Below the pieces are notes generated by a model, which searched no databases, was not told the origin of the DNA, and worked only from the letters and a program-made list of their open reading frames with translations. Below, piece by piece: positions 8,910 through 21,600 of a stretch of DNA of 64,000 bases (position 1 is its first letter; the number at the start of each line of letters is the position of its first letter). This stretch comes from Sclerodactyla briareus (taxonomy: Eukaryota > Echinodermata > Holothuroidea > Dendrochirotida > Sclerodactylidae): assembly GCA_026419785.1 (NCBI GenBank), contig JAODTK010005534.1:62001-126000 (forward strand). The letters are read 5' to 3'. The position numbers were made by a program, and so were the translations under genes.

Positions 8910-10635
8910 TGCATATTTTCTTCCTGTGCGCTACAAGCCGAGATTACATTCAAAGGGGCACAACCTATTCAGCAGGATATCAATCCTATTATTGTGGGGT
9001 CCACGCCGCTTCATTTCACGCCATTCTCAGCAACAACAAAATGTCGCGTATAGCCCGACCAGCCCACCCCCCAACTCATGATGGTGGTACTGTTTGCAGC
9101 TGCATCAACTAGGAGCGACGGGGCCGCTCAGTACTTTAGTATTTGGCCACACGGTCCTGCCTGCGGTATCCAAGGGTATGGCGGAGTGAGGTAGTGAAAA
9201 GGCATTCAGTCTCCGCCAGCCCAATAGTGAGCGTCCACACCTCGTAGAGTTAGCAGGACTGGAAGCATTAATTGAGCGGAAAACGGAGCTTGGGTTCCTC
9301 TGCTCTATGATATCGTGACTGGCACATCCTGTGTAACACTTATGACACCGTTATGCCAGCCCGGCGGCGCGTTACCTCAGGCCAGCATGACACATAATTA
9401 TGACACTGCCAAGAGAAACGAAAGACTTAGGGGGACTTTAAGTGTTATCACCTGAAACCGATATTCAACAGTACTATATTCAAAACATCACCAAAAAGAC
9501 GGATCTTGGGCTGGCTGTGATTTTGACAGATGGGAGTTATATTACTTATACTACTACGGAAAATAGGATAGGCTCAGTTTTCCAAATGGCTGATTGAAAG
9601 ATCACAAAGCCCGATCAGCGTTTCCGATGGGTCCATGGGCAATGCATTTCATCCCACTGTGCAAGCTCTCTAACTACCTGGTTGTACATGGAGACTTGTT
9701 GAGGAAAGTTGAGTACAACCGGCACTGTGTTAGCTGTTGCCTGCCAACATACTCAAATCCTTACAAACTATACTACTTAATTCTACTACTACTACTACTA
9801 CCACTACATACCGAGTATCCGCTGAATTAATTCACGCAGGGTGACTCAGACTCGAGTCCGGGTTCGGACTCAACACACGCTGGTAGGTAGGTGTGTGTGA
9901 GTGGGGGTTAGGACTTCGTGTTGAATGGCTAACAGCATCAATGGTTCCCGATGTTTCTTCTAGTTGGAGTATGTTGTTTCCAGTGTGGCGGACATTTGAC
10001 GTTGAATATGAACTTTATCCCCTCGTCAATCTTGCAATATGTATAAAAGAAATGTTTACAGTGGGACTGCATTTTAGCTCCTTAGAAAAAGAAATCGATC
10101 ATCCATTTCATTCTACCATAGCTAAATGCTATCATCTTTGGCGGGAGGATCCGAAAATGGTCAAGCGGTACAATCCCTGTTATTTCGAAAGTGTGTTCAA
10201 ATGTGTCCATGTGCAAACATATACTAAAATCTTTCTGTTACGCCGACTAACTCGTGCGTTTGGGGTTCGATGAAAATCCAGGCACGTCGGTACCCAAATA
10301 AACATATTTTTGAACACTTTGCCTCTCATTATTATTTTTCTGTCTAAGTTTCCTCCTCTTTTCCTTTCTGCAAAATGCTCATGTTTCCTAGCCTGATTCA
10401 AAATGCGAGATACAGAATTTTGTTTTCGAGGGAACTCGAAGAACTTCATGCCGCAATCGGCAACCGGTAATTGCGAACCGACAATGCTACAATGCGAGAT
10501 TCGCTTTCAGGCCAACGTCCCTTTTTTTTTTCTTCTCAGTCAAGTTGCAATTAAGCTCCTTAAACGGCTTCATATGATCATCCTCGAGCTTGCGATTAGG
10601 CTGACGCATGGTTAATGCCAACATTGATATACCAA
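8910..10635. other. unassigned sequence with minor simple repeats
   Basis: It contains a (CTA)n microsatellite at about 9780-9806 and a short hairpin at about 9852-9870 (GAGTCCG-GGTT-CGGACTC). No credible gene is seen; open frames of 60-126 codons here lack any recognisable motif or codon signal. Confidence 0.5.
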
Positions 10636-10640
10636 CATAC

Positions 10641-10654
10641 GCGAAGCGCGCGCC
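10641..10654. repeat. GCGAAGCGCGC palindromic motif
   Basis: GCGAAGCGCGCGCC is a partial copy of the GCGCGAAGCGCGC hairpin also found at 11489, 39352 and 48693, and more loosely at 11271. Confidence 0.6.
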
Positions 10655-11037
10655 TACAGCAATATAGCTCTTTAGAATAAGCTTGAAATATGCAAACGTT
10701 TTTCGCGGGCGAACGATTCAAACATGCTCCATGCACTCAATCAAATACTGTATCTCGAGCACTTTCCCGCTTTCTCTTTCCAAAATAGTACTTGTCCCCT
10801 TCATCCTGCTCCTCCAACTGATTTTCACCGCGGACCACTACGTGTATCGCCCCTCCGGTACTCCCTTCAACATAAATAACCGATTGGGATTTTTGGAGGC
10901 CTTTAGTTGACAATTCAATGACAGCAATTAAATACATAGATGATGATGGATGTCATCTCAAGTATAAAATGGAAATTACCTTTCATTAAGGGGAATTTAT
11001 TAGCGGCTCTCGCTTTTAACAAACAACTTTTGTACTC

Positions 11038-11140
11038 AAGGGCGGCGAATCCGGCGATTTGTTTGGCGGTTGGGGTGACGGACAAGATTAATACACTAAG
11101 GCGGGGCGCCACCACAGGTGGCGCGGAGCAATAACCCGAC
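11038..11140. repeat. GCGCCACC/GGTGGCGC short dispersed element, copy 1
   Basis: It starts with AAGGGCGGC and has the hairpin CGCCACC-ACA-GGTGGCG, then CGGAGC, then ATAACC. Copies with the same order lie at 37183-37290 and 48250-48425. It is a short non-coding palindromic repeat. Confidence 0.6.
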
Positions 11141-11270
11141 AATTTTCTCTCAGGGAATCAATTTCAAGGTTTTGCGTTGGGTGGGGCTGTGACATTGTAA
11201 TACAATGCAAGTGAGGGTACGGACATGAAAGGAGCAATGGAAATGGCAATGGCAACATCCACTACGTTCA

Positions 11271-11508
11271 CGTGAAGCGCGAGATTTTCAGGATCCAATT
11301 TGACTAACGACATTGAACTGACCCCCTCTCACCCTATCACTTAGATAGCCTTAGTTCTTTACTCAAAGATTACGGGCCGCCATTTTCATATTCTTTGCGG
11401 CGCAACCACAGGCGCATGGGAGGGACACTTCTAATTGGGGCCCGAATTGTGGCCAAATGAGTATAACACGAAAGCAAAACCGTAACTACTGCGGCGCGAA
11501 GCGCGATC
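11271..11508. repeat. two GCGCGAAGCGCG-type motifs
   Basis: CGTGAAGCGCGAG lies at 11271-11283 and GCGGCGCGAAGCGCGATC at 11491-11508. Sequence between them is unremarkable. Confidence 0.5.
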
Positions 11509-11509
11509 A

Positions 11510-12460
11510 AATTTGTCACACTCTTGACATTCCACATCGAAGTCAGCCAATCTTGGATGTAGTTATCTTCCCCTGAATTTTGAATCATTTCTTTGCACGA
11601 TTTTGCGTTCCTTGACCAATATTTGAGGGAAATTTTAAGGGGTTCTCACCCGCACCGTGTGCCGGCCCTCTTAATATGTGCACCGTGCACACACCAAACC
11701 CAGTGGTCGCACGCCCATAAGTTTGATTGCACTACGCTATTTTAAATTTGCAAAAAGGACAATGTTTGCCAAAAAAAATCACAGGTCCTCAACCCCTTCC
11801 CTCGAAAACAACAAAGTTTACACTTTTGGGCATTCCAGCGGAAATTCAAGGGGATAGTTGGACTTTCATGTTGAACAGCTTTTTCTTCACTTTAATTTTG
11901 AATCATGTCTTTTGGACACACGCAAGTTGTGGCGTTCCCTGGTTGAATTTTCGATGCCGCACCGTGTGCCTTAGTGATAGTATGTGCACCGTGTACTGAA
12001 CTTCAACAAGTGGTCGCACCAGAAATAACCCAAATAAATTAAGCATATCACATATCCAGCCAGGAGGTATACTCAGCCCGTAGCCTCAAACCCCTTCAGC
12101 TCAAGATAGCACCAATTGATTAGTTTGTTTGTTTTTGAATGAACTGGTGCCATAGAAGGAAATCGGAACGTCCAATGAAGGAGCGACACACCAATAGGGA
12201 TTGAAGGAGAGAAATATTCTTCATGATTATTGAGACAACCCAGGTCACAAATTTCAGGCATTCTTGTTCCCCCAGGAACATCATATTGGTCTGAACGAGG
12301 CACATATGTAACACTACCGATACACGGAAAACCCGCGGCGCGTGGTGCGAAAAAAAAAAAATCGAAAAATGGAACAGCAGAATCACTCACTTGAATATTA
12401 TGCATTGTTTAAACACGATTGCTGCTGGTTATGTGGATACAGTGTCAGCGACATACAGCG
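11510..12460. other. unassigned sequence
   Basis: A pair of phrases is repeated: CGCACCGTGTGCC / GTGCACCGTG at about 11651-11690 and again at about 11958-11996, each followed by AAGTGGTCGCAC- or CAGTGGTCGCAC-like text at about 11701 and 12009. This is a diverged ~307-bp direct duplication. No gene is seen. Confidence 0.5.
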
Positions 12461-12464
12461 GCTC

Positions 12465-12605
12465 AAAATATTGGGGGGGGGGGAGCAAATGATCGTCGTC
12501 CCCCCCAACCAAAATATTGGAGGGCGACAACATGCATTGCGTCCCCAACCAAAACTAATTGGGGGGGGGCACGCTTCCCCCTTCCCCCTCCCGTCCCCCA
12601 TGATC
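12465..12605. repeat. poly-G/poly-C palindromic dispersed repeat
   Basis: AAAATATTGGGGGGGGGG is followed by CCCCCCCAACCAAAATATTGG and later AATTGGGGGGGGGC with C-rich partners, giving nested inverted repeats. It is related in style to the element at 49847-49920. It has strong hairpin and G-quadruplex potential and no coding capacity. Confidence 0.6.
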
Positions 12606-12609
12606 CCTG

Positions 12610-14780
12610 CCCGTGGGTTGTACTCAGCTTGCGCTGTACCCGAAAACAAACAAAAAACGAGAGCTAAAAGCAGCCGTAAACAGATATGTCTTCCAAGTAG
12701 ACTGAACACATCAAAACTTTTGGATTCTTGACCTATCCGGACGCTTATTCCATTCACGAGGGTCCAGCTACTGAAAAGGCTCGATCACCAAACATGACAA
12801 GTTTTAGGAACAATAAATTATGGTAAACCATCAGAGGAAGATATTAACCATACCAGATGCCTGGTGACTCTGAAGTAAGTAAGGTTTAGAGGATACAACT
12901 CGAAGTGTGTAATTATGGAAATATATCCTCGGTTCTTGAGAGCTCTTCCTGTTTTGGATCACCTCAAAGTTTTCTATGTTCAATTCAATCGCATTAATGG
13001 TTTATTCAACGACTGATAATCTTCATGCTGTTCCATGTAGGGGATTTCATGATCAACTTATCCTCAAATACAGATCTTTCAATATGAAAAAAAAAAATTG
13101 CAATTAGGCTTAAAGCATTGTACAAGTGTACCTGGAATTCACGAAGATATTTTTATGCTACAGGACATGCAGGGTTTACATTGGGTTTTCTTTTTTGACC
13201 GTTTTACCTGACTGACCTTTTCTTGGCTTCGAGTATGACCACGGACGGACTTAACAATATTTTTCTTCTTCATGTTTGCCGACATGCATGCATGATTTGT
13301 GAGTGAGGTCAATAACTATTTTCTGTTTACTAACCACGAACACATGAACATATATTTTCAGATTCGTGACGTGATTTTACCCAGAATGACCTGATCCTGG
13401 CCCCCCAAAAAAAAATTTTACACCTCCGACCTCCAGATTGATCTAGACCCACACCCCTTGTAAAGAACCATGTGGGTACCCGTCCTTTCATATCTTCCAC
13501 CTACATTCTAAAGCCGGGGGAAGTTTGCCGTCCTCCAGATATGTATAAAAAGGGACTGGGTTTTAGAATCTTACATTGTGATTTCAATATCACCATGAAA
13601 TGGAACAAAATTAGAGAGTTCTTCCATTCGGACAAAACATCTAATATGACCTTGATCTCTGTGTGCAATCTGCCAATTTTGGTGCTAAAATGGAGGACTT
13701 TTGCCTGGTTTGCCTCACCTGGTTCTTTAAAACAAGTGCCTTGTGTACATGCACACATGCAAACCCGATACTTGCGGACATCATATACGTGCAAATAAAA
13801 TTTTCATTTTGCCTTCTATGAATGAACAATGAATTGGAAAACCTACATGGCGGCATTATGAAACTACATTTTTGATGGCGCCATTAAAGGGAAGATCAAG
13901 AAGTGACACCTTAACCACTCAGACGCAAAGGGAACCCAATTAACCGTGCAGAGATGGGACTTCTTCTTTTTTAGGGTAGAACGAGAGGTAGCTGGTAAGA
14001 TAATGCGAAAAGGTTTATTCGCACAACACTGACAACGCGACCGTTATCTATGTAATGATGTTCTGTAGAGGAAGGTGCACCGATAAAATAAAAATAAATG
14101 CATCTGCAAATTGTCAATATGTGATAAAAGATAAACAAACAACCGCCGTTCTAAAATATCCGTTTCTAGAAACCTGCGGTCCGTTCTATTGTGTTGGAAA
14201 TCACGAGCAACTTTTGCATTCATCTGCTATATGTTTTCACTTCAGATATGTGGGGCCCCGGATTGAGTTACATTTACTGACGGTTATTCGAACGCCGGCC
14301 CTTCTGTTGTGTTTGCCAGATTTTGAGAATTGCAAAGAATTATGATCATCAACATAGCATAGATAACACTGTGACCCTGCTACGGATTAATATCAGATAA
14401 TGTACTAGAGCCAAGGGTTTTTCAAAACCTGGGGGACGCGTCCCACCGGTGGAACATCTTGCAATTTCTGGTGGGACGTGAGTTTGTCCAAGTCCCACAG
14501 AAAAAATAATGGCAAATGAGTAAATTTTAAAATTGTATTTTAATACATCAGAACTAATTTGAGGTACCGAACATGGGCCAGGGTGCAGTTGAATGTGATC
14601 AACAAAACACGACCAATACTGGAACATGGTAACTTCACAGTGGTGTGTATTGTCGAATGGGGAAATTCGTTCCGTCCGTCCGTCAAACGTGACGACAGGG
14701 CCGTTTAGCGAGGGGGCGGTGTGGGGGTTGTCACACCTCCCATAAATAATTCGTCGCGTCGGCAAATTTTCGGTTTGTCG
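12610..14780. other. unassigned sequence
   Basis: No gene is supported. At 14412-14446 CAAGGGTTTTTCAAAACC followed by TGGGGGACGCGTCCCACC has the look of a hAT terminus, but no matching second end was found. Confidence 0.45.
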
Positions 14781-14785
14781 GCATA

Positions 14786-14903
14786 AGGCGGAGAGGAAGG
14801 GAAAAAAGGGGGAACAAGGAGGGAGGAGGAAAAGAAGAAGGAGGGGACGGGAAAGGAACAGGGGACGTAAGGCGGGGGGGGGAAGGACAGGGAATGGAAA
14901 GTG
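14786..14903 (+). repeat. polypurine tract
   Basis: About 118 bases of almost only G and A on the plus strand, including a G9 run. It is a candidate triplex (H-DNA) or G-quadruplex former. A similar tract lies at 33973-34160. Confidence 0.8.
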
Positions 14904-14904
14904 G

Positions 14905-16190
14905 ATATAAAGAAAAGGCGCCAGACTTTATATCGGCTATTTCGCCTTTTGGCTCTCCTCTAATTTGCCCATCTAGCGTTGGCAAGAGAATAGCACATGC
15001 CTGACCGAGCCTTCGGCAATAAGTCGGTTTCGCGTTTTACATTTAATTTTCCAGAAGTTTGACAGTTTTTGTTTCTGGTCCTAATTCAGAGATTTTTTTT
15101 CAGCCATTTTGCTTTTTGAAAACAATTTAAGAAAAAAAAATCTGAACTTAGCAATGAAACAGCCGGTTATGGCGGAAATCATCGAGCGGCATAGCTAGAG
15201 TTTACAGGCGAGAGAGAGAAGGCAGCCCCCCCCCCCCCACATTTTTTTTTCTGAGATCGAAAATAATCGGGCAGGAGGAAAAACGACTCCACAACTATGT
15301 GCACAGAAGTAAAAAAATTCTGGTTAGAATACCTAATGCGAAAGGGATAGATATCTGAAATTTGCACTAAATGGCCGAAATTTGATGAATTGCCCATTGA
15401 GGTTCAAATTTCCTCGCTTCGCAGTGTGTAATAATGTCTGTTTCATACTCACGAGCTGCGTCGGCATTGGGTTTAGGACTCGGGGGCAGATTTTTTTCGG
15501 TGTTTCCAAGATTTAAAGGGTCCCGGTACTGTGGTAGCGGGTCAGTAATTATGAAACGCCCCAATTTTACTGAAAATAATTGCACCAAGATTGCATCTGA
15601 GGACGTTTCATGTTCAATTTTTCCAAGGGTAGGGGAACGACCCCCATCCCCTTAAATCACTACGTCATATCGGTATCCATTGCCAGATCCGTCGCAAAAC
15701 ATACTCTCTACACACCCCCAACTAAACTATCAACTCTTTTGCTACGGCCCCTACTTCACGAGTGCCCTCCTATGTGGCCTTGCGCCTAACAAATCCCAAA
15801 CTTCAACCATGTTTAATGTGTTTTTAATCATTTTTTCTACTTTCATTCACGCCTTCATATACTATTTTTTTTTTTTTTATATTCTACTTTCCGCTTCATT
15901 AAATAATGGTGGGACGTGATACATTCATACATGCCAATATTTGGACGAACAACCAAAAAGGTTGAAACCCCTTACTAGGAGTGACATTGAACCAGAAAAT
16001 CTGAGGGTGTGTGATTCTTGACAATCTGAGAAGAACCCGAGGGCGCTTGATAAGAATTTCAGCTTAAGTTGGGACGCAAACGACAGTCCGAATGAATCGT
16101 TTATCGACCCCCTAAACATATAACCTCAGTAACTCATATTATTGAAACAATTATGTATGATCTTCATCACTCAGACCAACTCATCAGGTT
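14905..16190. other. unassigned sequence
   Basis: It contains a C run at about 15225-15239 and a T run at about 15865-15878. An imperfect 'CTCGCTTCGC' word at about 15413 belongs to the GCGAAGCG palindrome family. No gene is seen. Confidence 0.5.
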
Positions 16191-16194
16191 ATCG

Positions 16195-16262
16195 TCCACA
16201 CACGACAGGTCACACACGACAACCCACCCACACGAACACTCACGTACACACACACACAAGAC
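16195..16262. repeat. CA-rich microsatellite
   Basis: Interrupted (CA)n with CACACGACA and CACGAACACTCACG variants, ending in a pure (CA)n run. Confidence 0.85.
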
Positions 16263-16520
16263 GCCGATCTAACCTTTGCAGGAAATACAAAAGTACTGTT
16301 ACAGGCAACAGATCTGTGGGGCAGAGAGTTATGGAATTCCACAGGACAGTGGAGTCGTTTGAGATAACGCAGTCCTTAGGGATAGAGATATGAGCTCAGC
16401 CACTTGTGAACAGCATCGGTAGCTCCGTATTTGTTCATCGGCAACGTTTAGTCGTGTACCATGGTAGATTTGTTCGAATGTGGCTGTAGTTTAACAGCGA
16501 CAGCAGAAGGAGTGGTGTGA

Positions 16521-16955
16521 TTCATTCATTCATTCATTCATTCATCATTTCAGTGAACATGAATTTACATAATATAATGTGAATATATAACAAACAAATA
16601 TAAGCTTGATAATAATCGAGCTAGTTGGAAGTATACATTCATCTCATTCATCATTTCAGTGAACATGAATTTACATAATATAATGTGAATATATAACAAA
16701 CAAATATAAGCTTGATAATAATCGAGCTAGTTGGAAGTAAAGTCATTCATTCATTCATCATTTCAGTGAACCTGAATATTACATAATATAATGTGAATAT
16801 ATAACAACAAATATAGGCTTGATAATAATCGAGCTAGTTGGAAGTAAAGTCATTCATTCATTCATCATTTCAGTGAACATGAATTTACATAATATAATGT
16901 GAATATATAACAAACAAATATAAGCTTGATAATAATCGAGCTAGTTGAAGTAACA
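16521..16955. repeat. 106-107-bp tandem repeat, four copies
   Basis: CAGTGAACATG-type starts fall at 16551, 16657, 16764 and 16871. Each unit begins with (CATT)n, then CATTTCAGTGAACATG, TAATGTGAATATATAAC and GATAATAATCGAGCTAGTTGG. Copies are almost identical, so the array is recent. The variable CATT microsatellite forms part of each unit. Confidence 0.93.
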
Positions 16956-17529
16956 CTGAATGAAGGAGCCAGAAAAAGTTAAAATCATTTATACGAGGTC
17001 GGGCCACCAAACCCTAGAGGAAAAACAAACCAAAACAAAAAACATCCAACACACATAGAGTAAGAAAAAAAAAACACAAGGGAGGGGATGAAAGACATGT
17101 TAAAAATCTACGCTCATTTTTAAATGGCGTTTGAGATTTTTCTGAAAGTTACCCACCGTATGACTCTTCTTCATATCTATGGCAGGGAGTTCAAAACGTA
17201 CAACTTGTCTATACTGGATTAAGCTTTTACGAATCTCTGTCCAAACAAAGTCTAAGAGAATGCCATCCCCCCTATAGTTCCACTAGGCGGTGTCAAGCGC
17301 CGATATGCTCTCTGATCGGATGGAAGTAGCTCCGGCGTTATGTGATATGTGAACTGGTCAATCCTAGCCCTTCCTGTGAATTGGTCACCACAGAGAGATT
17401 ACTGTTCGACTGTAGTTACTGTGTCTAGTGTCTAGCCAATTCTAGTTCATAATTAAACAAGACAACTAGAGCCACCGGGGGTCTAAAAACTCAACTAGGT
17501 AGTCCTAGGCGTGTGCCCCATTATTGAGC

Positions 17530-18030
17530 ACAAGAACCCAAATATTTTGGGGAAAAGCTTTTGGAGTGACATGAATATACCGTGGTTCGATCAAGCTGAA
17601 ATTTGGCATAATGCTTTCTCATAGAGAGTACAATCCCCCCCCCCCCCCTCTTGTGTTGAGCGGGAGTCTTCCCTGTATAATAAGCAATTGTGAGAACTGA
17701 TATATGGACCATTTTAGTTGTGTAGCAGCTGGATGGATTCAGCTCATATTTAGTATGTTGGTTCCCTATGATGAGTACATGATCCCTATTGTCCAAAATA
17801 ATAATAAGTCCAAAACCTTGTGAACCACTAAAAAATCCAGAACACTTGGTCCATCAAGCTGGAGTTTAGGGTACTGCTTCATAGTGCTGCAAAGGTCAAC
17901 AAAGTTCAAAGTCATGAACCTTGTGGATACGACAAATACAGCTAGACTCTTGGTTCTATCGAGCTGGAATAATTTGTTCCTGTTATAGAATGAGTCAGAG
18001 TGACAATAAGTTTCTTCTATTTAGGACGTG
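17530..18030 (+). repeat. dispersed repeat family D1, copy 2
   Basis: It has GATCAAGCTGAAATTTGGCA, then 'ctgctTCATAG..GTACAATCC', a C14 run at about 17636, 'TGATGAGTACATGATCCC', and a second unit with CATCAAGCTGGAGTTTAGGG. These phrases match 63690-63760 and 41250-41270. The internal near-repetition every ~200 bp suggests the family itself is made of diverged tandem sub-units. Confidence 0.6.
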
Positions 18031-18052
18031 TTGAAATTTATTGCTCGAAAGG

Positions 18053-18120
18053 GCAGAGGCGGGGAGGGGGGGAGGGGGGTCCGACCCGGACCCCAACCCC
18101 ATCCCCCTCTGTGTACGCCA
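18053..18120. repeat. G-rich/C-rich hairpin repeat
   Basis: A G-run tract leads into the perfect hairpin GGGGTCCG-ACC-CGGACCCC at 18076-18094, then C runs. It matches the style of the GC-rich palindromic repeats elsewhere in the window. Confidence 0.65.
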
Positions 18121-18229
18121 CCGTCTGATGCAAGGGTCAGCGGCAACTCTTTTTTGCTACACGTAGGTGAAATTTGGCATGAATTCTGGCCCACAGTCAT
18201 ACCAATTCTTCGGCCTGTATGCACTTAAG

Positions 18230-20590
18230 CAGATCACTGGATATCACACTTCCTGGACCTGGGAAGAGGCATAATGGAAGGAGGCACCGAGCTGCAATAG
18301 GCGAAAGGGGTTTTTTGTCGAGGGCGGGAACTTTGTATAATTCTTTCCCAGTCACTGGAGATCACCAATGCACCAAGGCCCACCGGATTCACAGGGGCGA
18401 CACCGTGCTATTTCTGTGCATGAGTATTTTGGTTTATTGCATCATAATCTAGATTTGTGTCATTGTGAACACAAATTGTGTTTAACATTAGGCCTAATGG
18501 GTTTCATGTGACCTCTCCCTTATACATGCCTGCTCCCTTCTCCTTATACGTAGTGCATCGTACATACCGATTGAAAGATAACTGCAAGATGGATTATAGA
18601 GAAGCTGAAATAATAGCTGGAGAAACACTAAATGCATCTCCAAACCCGACTGCCCGTTACGGAGTAAAGCCTTGGGTCGGTGCGTGGTTTGACAGATCAG
18701 GAAGCACCCATCATGCAATAATAAACGATGTCTACTTGCACAACCTGCAATTACTCTGTGCTTTCTATGAAACATACACATTAATTTCACTTTGAAGAAT
18801 AATTATTCAATGAGAGAGGATCGTTTCAGTGGGTTGGTAAGTATTGATGGTTACTTGGTTAGAAAATACAACAGAACTTCTGATAATTGTTGACTTATTC
18901 AACATTATGAAAACATGGACTATTTATATCTGTGTTGGTTAACTGTGGCGTCATCCAGTAATCCGCATTAGGACTTCTCCCTTATTCCTCGCTATATTGG
19001 ACCCAACTTTGAAGGCCAATACCTCCACATAGGAACATCGTATTGAAATAGGGTTTGGACTCTCGCTTCACACATAATCGAATGCTCAAGCGATGAGAAC
19101 TATACGTTTTCATGTACAAAGGTCACAATATATCTATACCGGCGAGTGGTCTGATATTCATAACCCTTTTTTCTTTGCATCTACATAATATTACGCAGTT
19201 TGTATATTAACCTATAATTTGAACAACTGTCTTGGAAAATCATAACATAGGGCACTATCACCTTCGGACTTTCGCAGAGAAACATATTTAGGGCCAGCTT
19301 ATCTTTTCGTTTAAGAAATTAGATAAGATAATGAGATGTGCTAAGGAGTCGTGGGTTTACGATTCTGGAAAATTTTAGTGGTCTGGATGTTAACTACAGC
19401 TCGAGTTTGCAGTGCGGCATGTAATCTGTATACTTGTGTTAAAAAAAATTCATGAAAGTTGGTAGCTATTCAGCCGCCAAATTCGTCATGGGTAATCCCA
19501 CTAAATTAGCCCCAAGATGTAATAAATGTTTATTGCGTTATTGCGTTATTCCAGGAAAATTGATTATTCTGATCGATATTAGGGGAAGAAACACCGTAAC
19601 TGCCAGCGACTGGTTCGGCCCCCCGGATTGGTCTCGTCATATCTGCCAATTCGCGATTCTAAATAAAATCGCCATCGGTACATTGTCTTTGGAAAACATG
19701 CTTTGTTAATAAAACTGCTCTGGGTGGACGATTTATAAAATATATAAGGACTGAAGTCTCTGTTTTGGTTCGATCTCCCGATCGATACCATCATTTACAA
19801 TCAACAGTTACTACCTTAATATTCACTACATTCTGGATGCCGAATTAACGTGGGTTGGAAAGATAGATGAACAATTTAGTTCCCTATTGTTTCATAACAC
19901 GGCTATTACTTGGGTAGATCATGAACATAACAAATTCATTATTGATTATAAAAAAGTCCATAGTTCATCATGGGGGATTTTAGTTTAATGGACAATGATT
20001 TATTCTCTGGATTTTGAAACATCATGGGTTGGGGTAAGCGTCCTTGACTTCAATTAAGCTGACCTGTGTCTTTTCAAGAAAAATCTTTTCATATTTCGAC
20101 ACAACGGTTCAAATGAACTATGAATCAGGCTATTAGTGCCTTTGTCAATCTTGCTCTAAGAAACTGCATACTAGTCGTCTGAAAATATGCCGTTAATCCT
20201 TGTCTTGCGGTACCCCCCTCCCCTCTCGCCGGCCTGTGAACAATCATCGGAGTGTTAATGTCGACAGCAATCTAGGAAAGCATGGAAAGATTGCCGTTAC
20301 CAACTGGCGAAGGTATCGTTATATGTCGACTTTAGCGGTACGATAGATAGAATAAACTAACGAACAGTGTTAGGGAATCGAACACTTTTTCAAAAACAAT
20401 GTTGCCACATCATTTTTGAAACGCCCTTCTAAGCCTAGACAAATAACCACCAGCTAAACATTGGACGTCTCTAAAACAATGGGATAGGAGATTTGGCACT
20501 GTGTTCATTATTTCAACGTGTGCTGAAAGTTATAACTAAACATTTTTTAGAAAATGTTACTACTACAGATATATTTTTTAGTTTGGTTTC
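18230..20590. other. unassigned sequence
   Basis: No gene, RNA or strong repeat is seen. A 105-codon plus-strand frame at 18478-18795 and an 85-codon frame at 19452-19709 lack recognisable motifs and are not called. Confidence 0.5.
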
Positions 20591-21124
20591 ATTTGGAATG
20601 CATAGCGGCTGTACATATAACTTTAGCTGGAAAGTTCTGTACCCTCTGTTATTTCACTGATACTGACCCTGGTAACCCATATAACAAAGTACAACATCAA
20701 TCAAAATTCGAAATAGGACACTAATAGCCCACGGTTCGTTGTGGACAATTTCCTGGAGCTGTAATTGTGTTTCGATCGTTCCCACTCCTTATATACAACC
20801 TCTGGCCTCGCGTCCTTTTTCTTTCCCCTCCCCTTACTTTATAGATTACTCCAGTGGTATGGGTGAAAAAGCATGGATACATACGAGTACATTATTAAAA
20901 TGTCAATAGACTGTTTCCCGCCCATACATGATACTATCAGCAGATATGTCCATTCTGTACGCCGTAGTCATGTATCTGAAATTGGGGCGCTGTGGGGCCG
21001 CCCTCTTCTCTTCCAGTTTTTCTTCTTCTTGTGGGCGGTGTGCTCCACAAGCAAAATCATAAAGTGTCTGTATCTCAACAACCGTAGGTCCGATTTTCGT
21101 CATTTTTCCTTTTTATATCAGTGA

Positions 21125-21600
21125 GGAGTGAATGCATAGCGGCTGTACAGAGGTAGCTATACACATCTCGAGGTAGGCGTAGTTCCGGAACCATGGAATA
21201 TATCCCTGATATAGTTGTACATAGTCTCCGGCGCTCCATCTGAACGACGTCCGCGGTTATATAATATTTATATGCGTGGCACTGAATGGCCCACTCACTT
21301 GGTCAGCTAGACGGACTTATCATGTCAAATGCTAATTCCCGCCTCTATTGTCTGAGGAAGTTAAAATCTCGTCGTTATATCACTGCTTGGTCATCACCAG
21401 TTTGTTTACCCTCGTATTGTAAAAGTCGGGGTGAGAGAATTGCGGAGCAAGACGGAGTGAGAATAGAATCATATGAGGATCGAGGTGTCTAATAGGTAGG
21501 TACCGACAGTCGAGGGACCCGTTCTACCACTCGACAGTCTGACGCGAGCTTCACAACACTATAAAGCGAGTGTAGGCAACACACGACGTCCCATCCACTG
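21125..21600. repeat. dispersed repeat family R1, copy 1
   Basis: It aligns, at roughly 70% by eye, with 25665-25985 through GGAACCATGGAATATATC, 'GTCTCCGGCGCTCC', GTGGCACTGAATGGCCCA and TTGTCTGAGGAAGTTAAAATC. The first 20 bases, GAATGCATAGCGGCTGTACA, also occur alone at 20596. Its end (GGGACCCGTTCTACCACTCG at about 21517) recurs at 26719. Confidence 0.65.

Noticed and set aside
14412-14450. Second hAT element (CAAGGGTTTTTCAAAACC-type end)
   Set aside because: No partner terminus and no 8-bp duplication could be found within a few kb.
14349-14765. 138-codon minus-strand frame
   Set aside because: No motif. It overlaps a possible hAT-like end sequence, and the long frame fits chance in this base composition.
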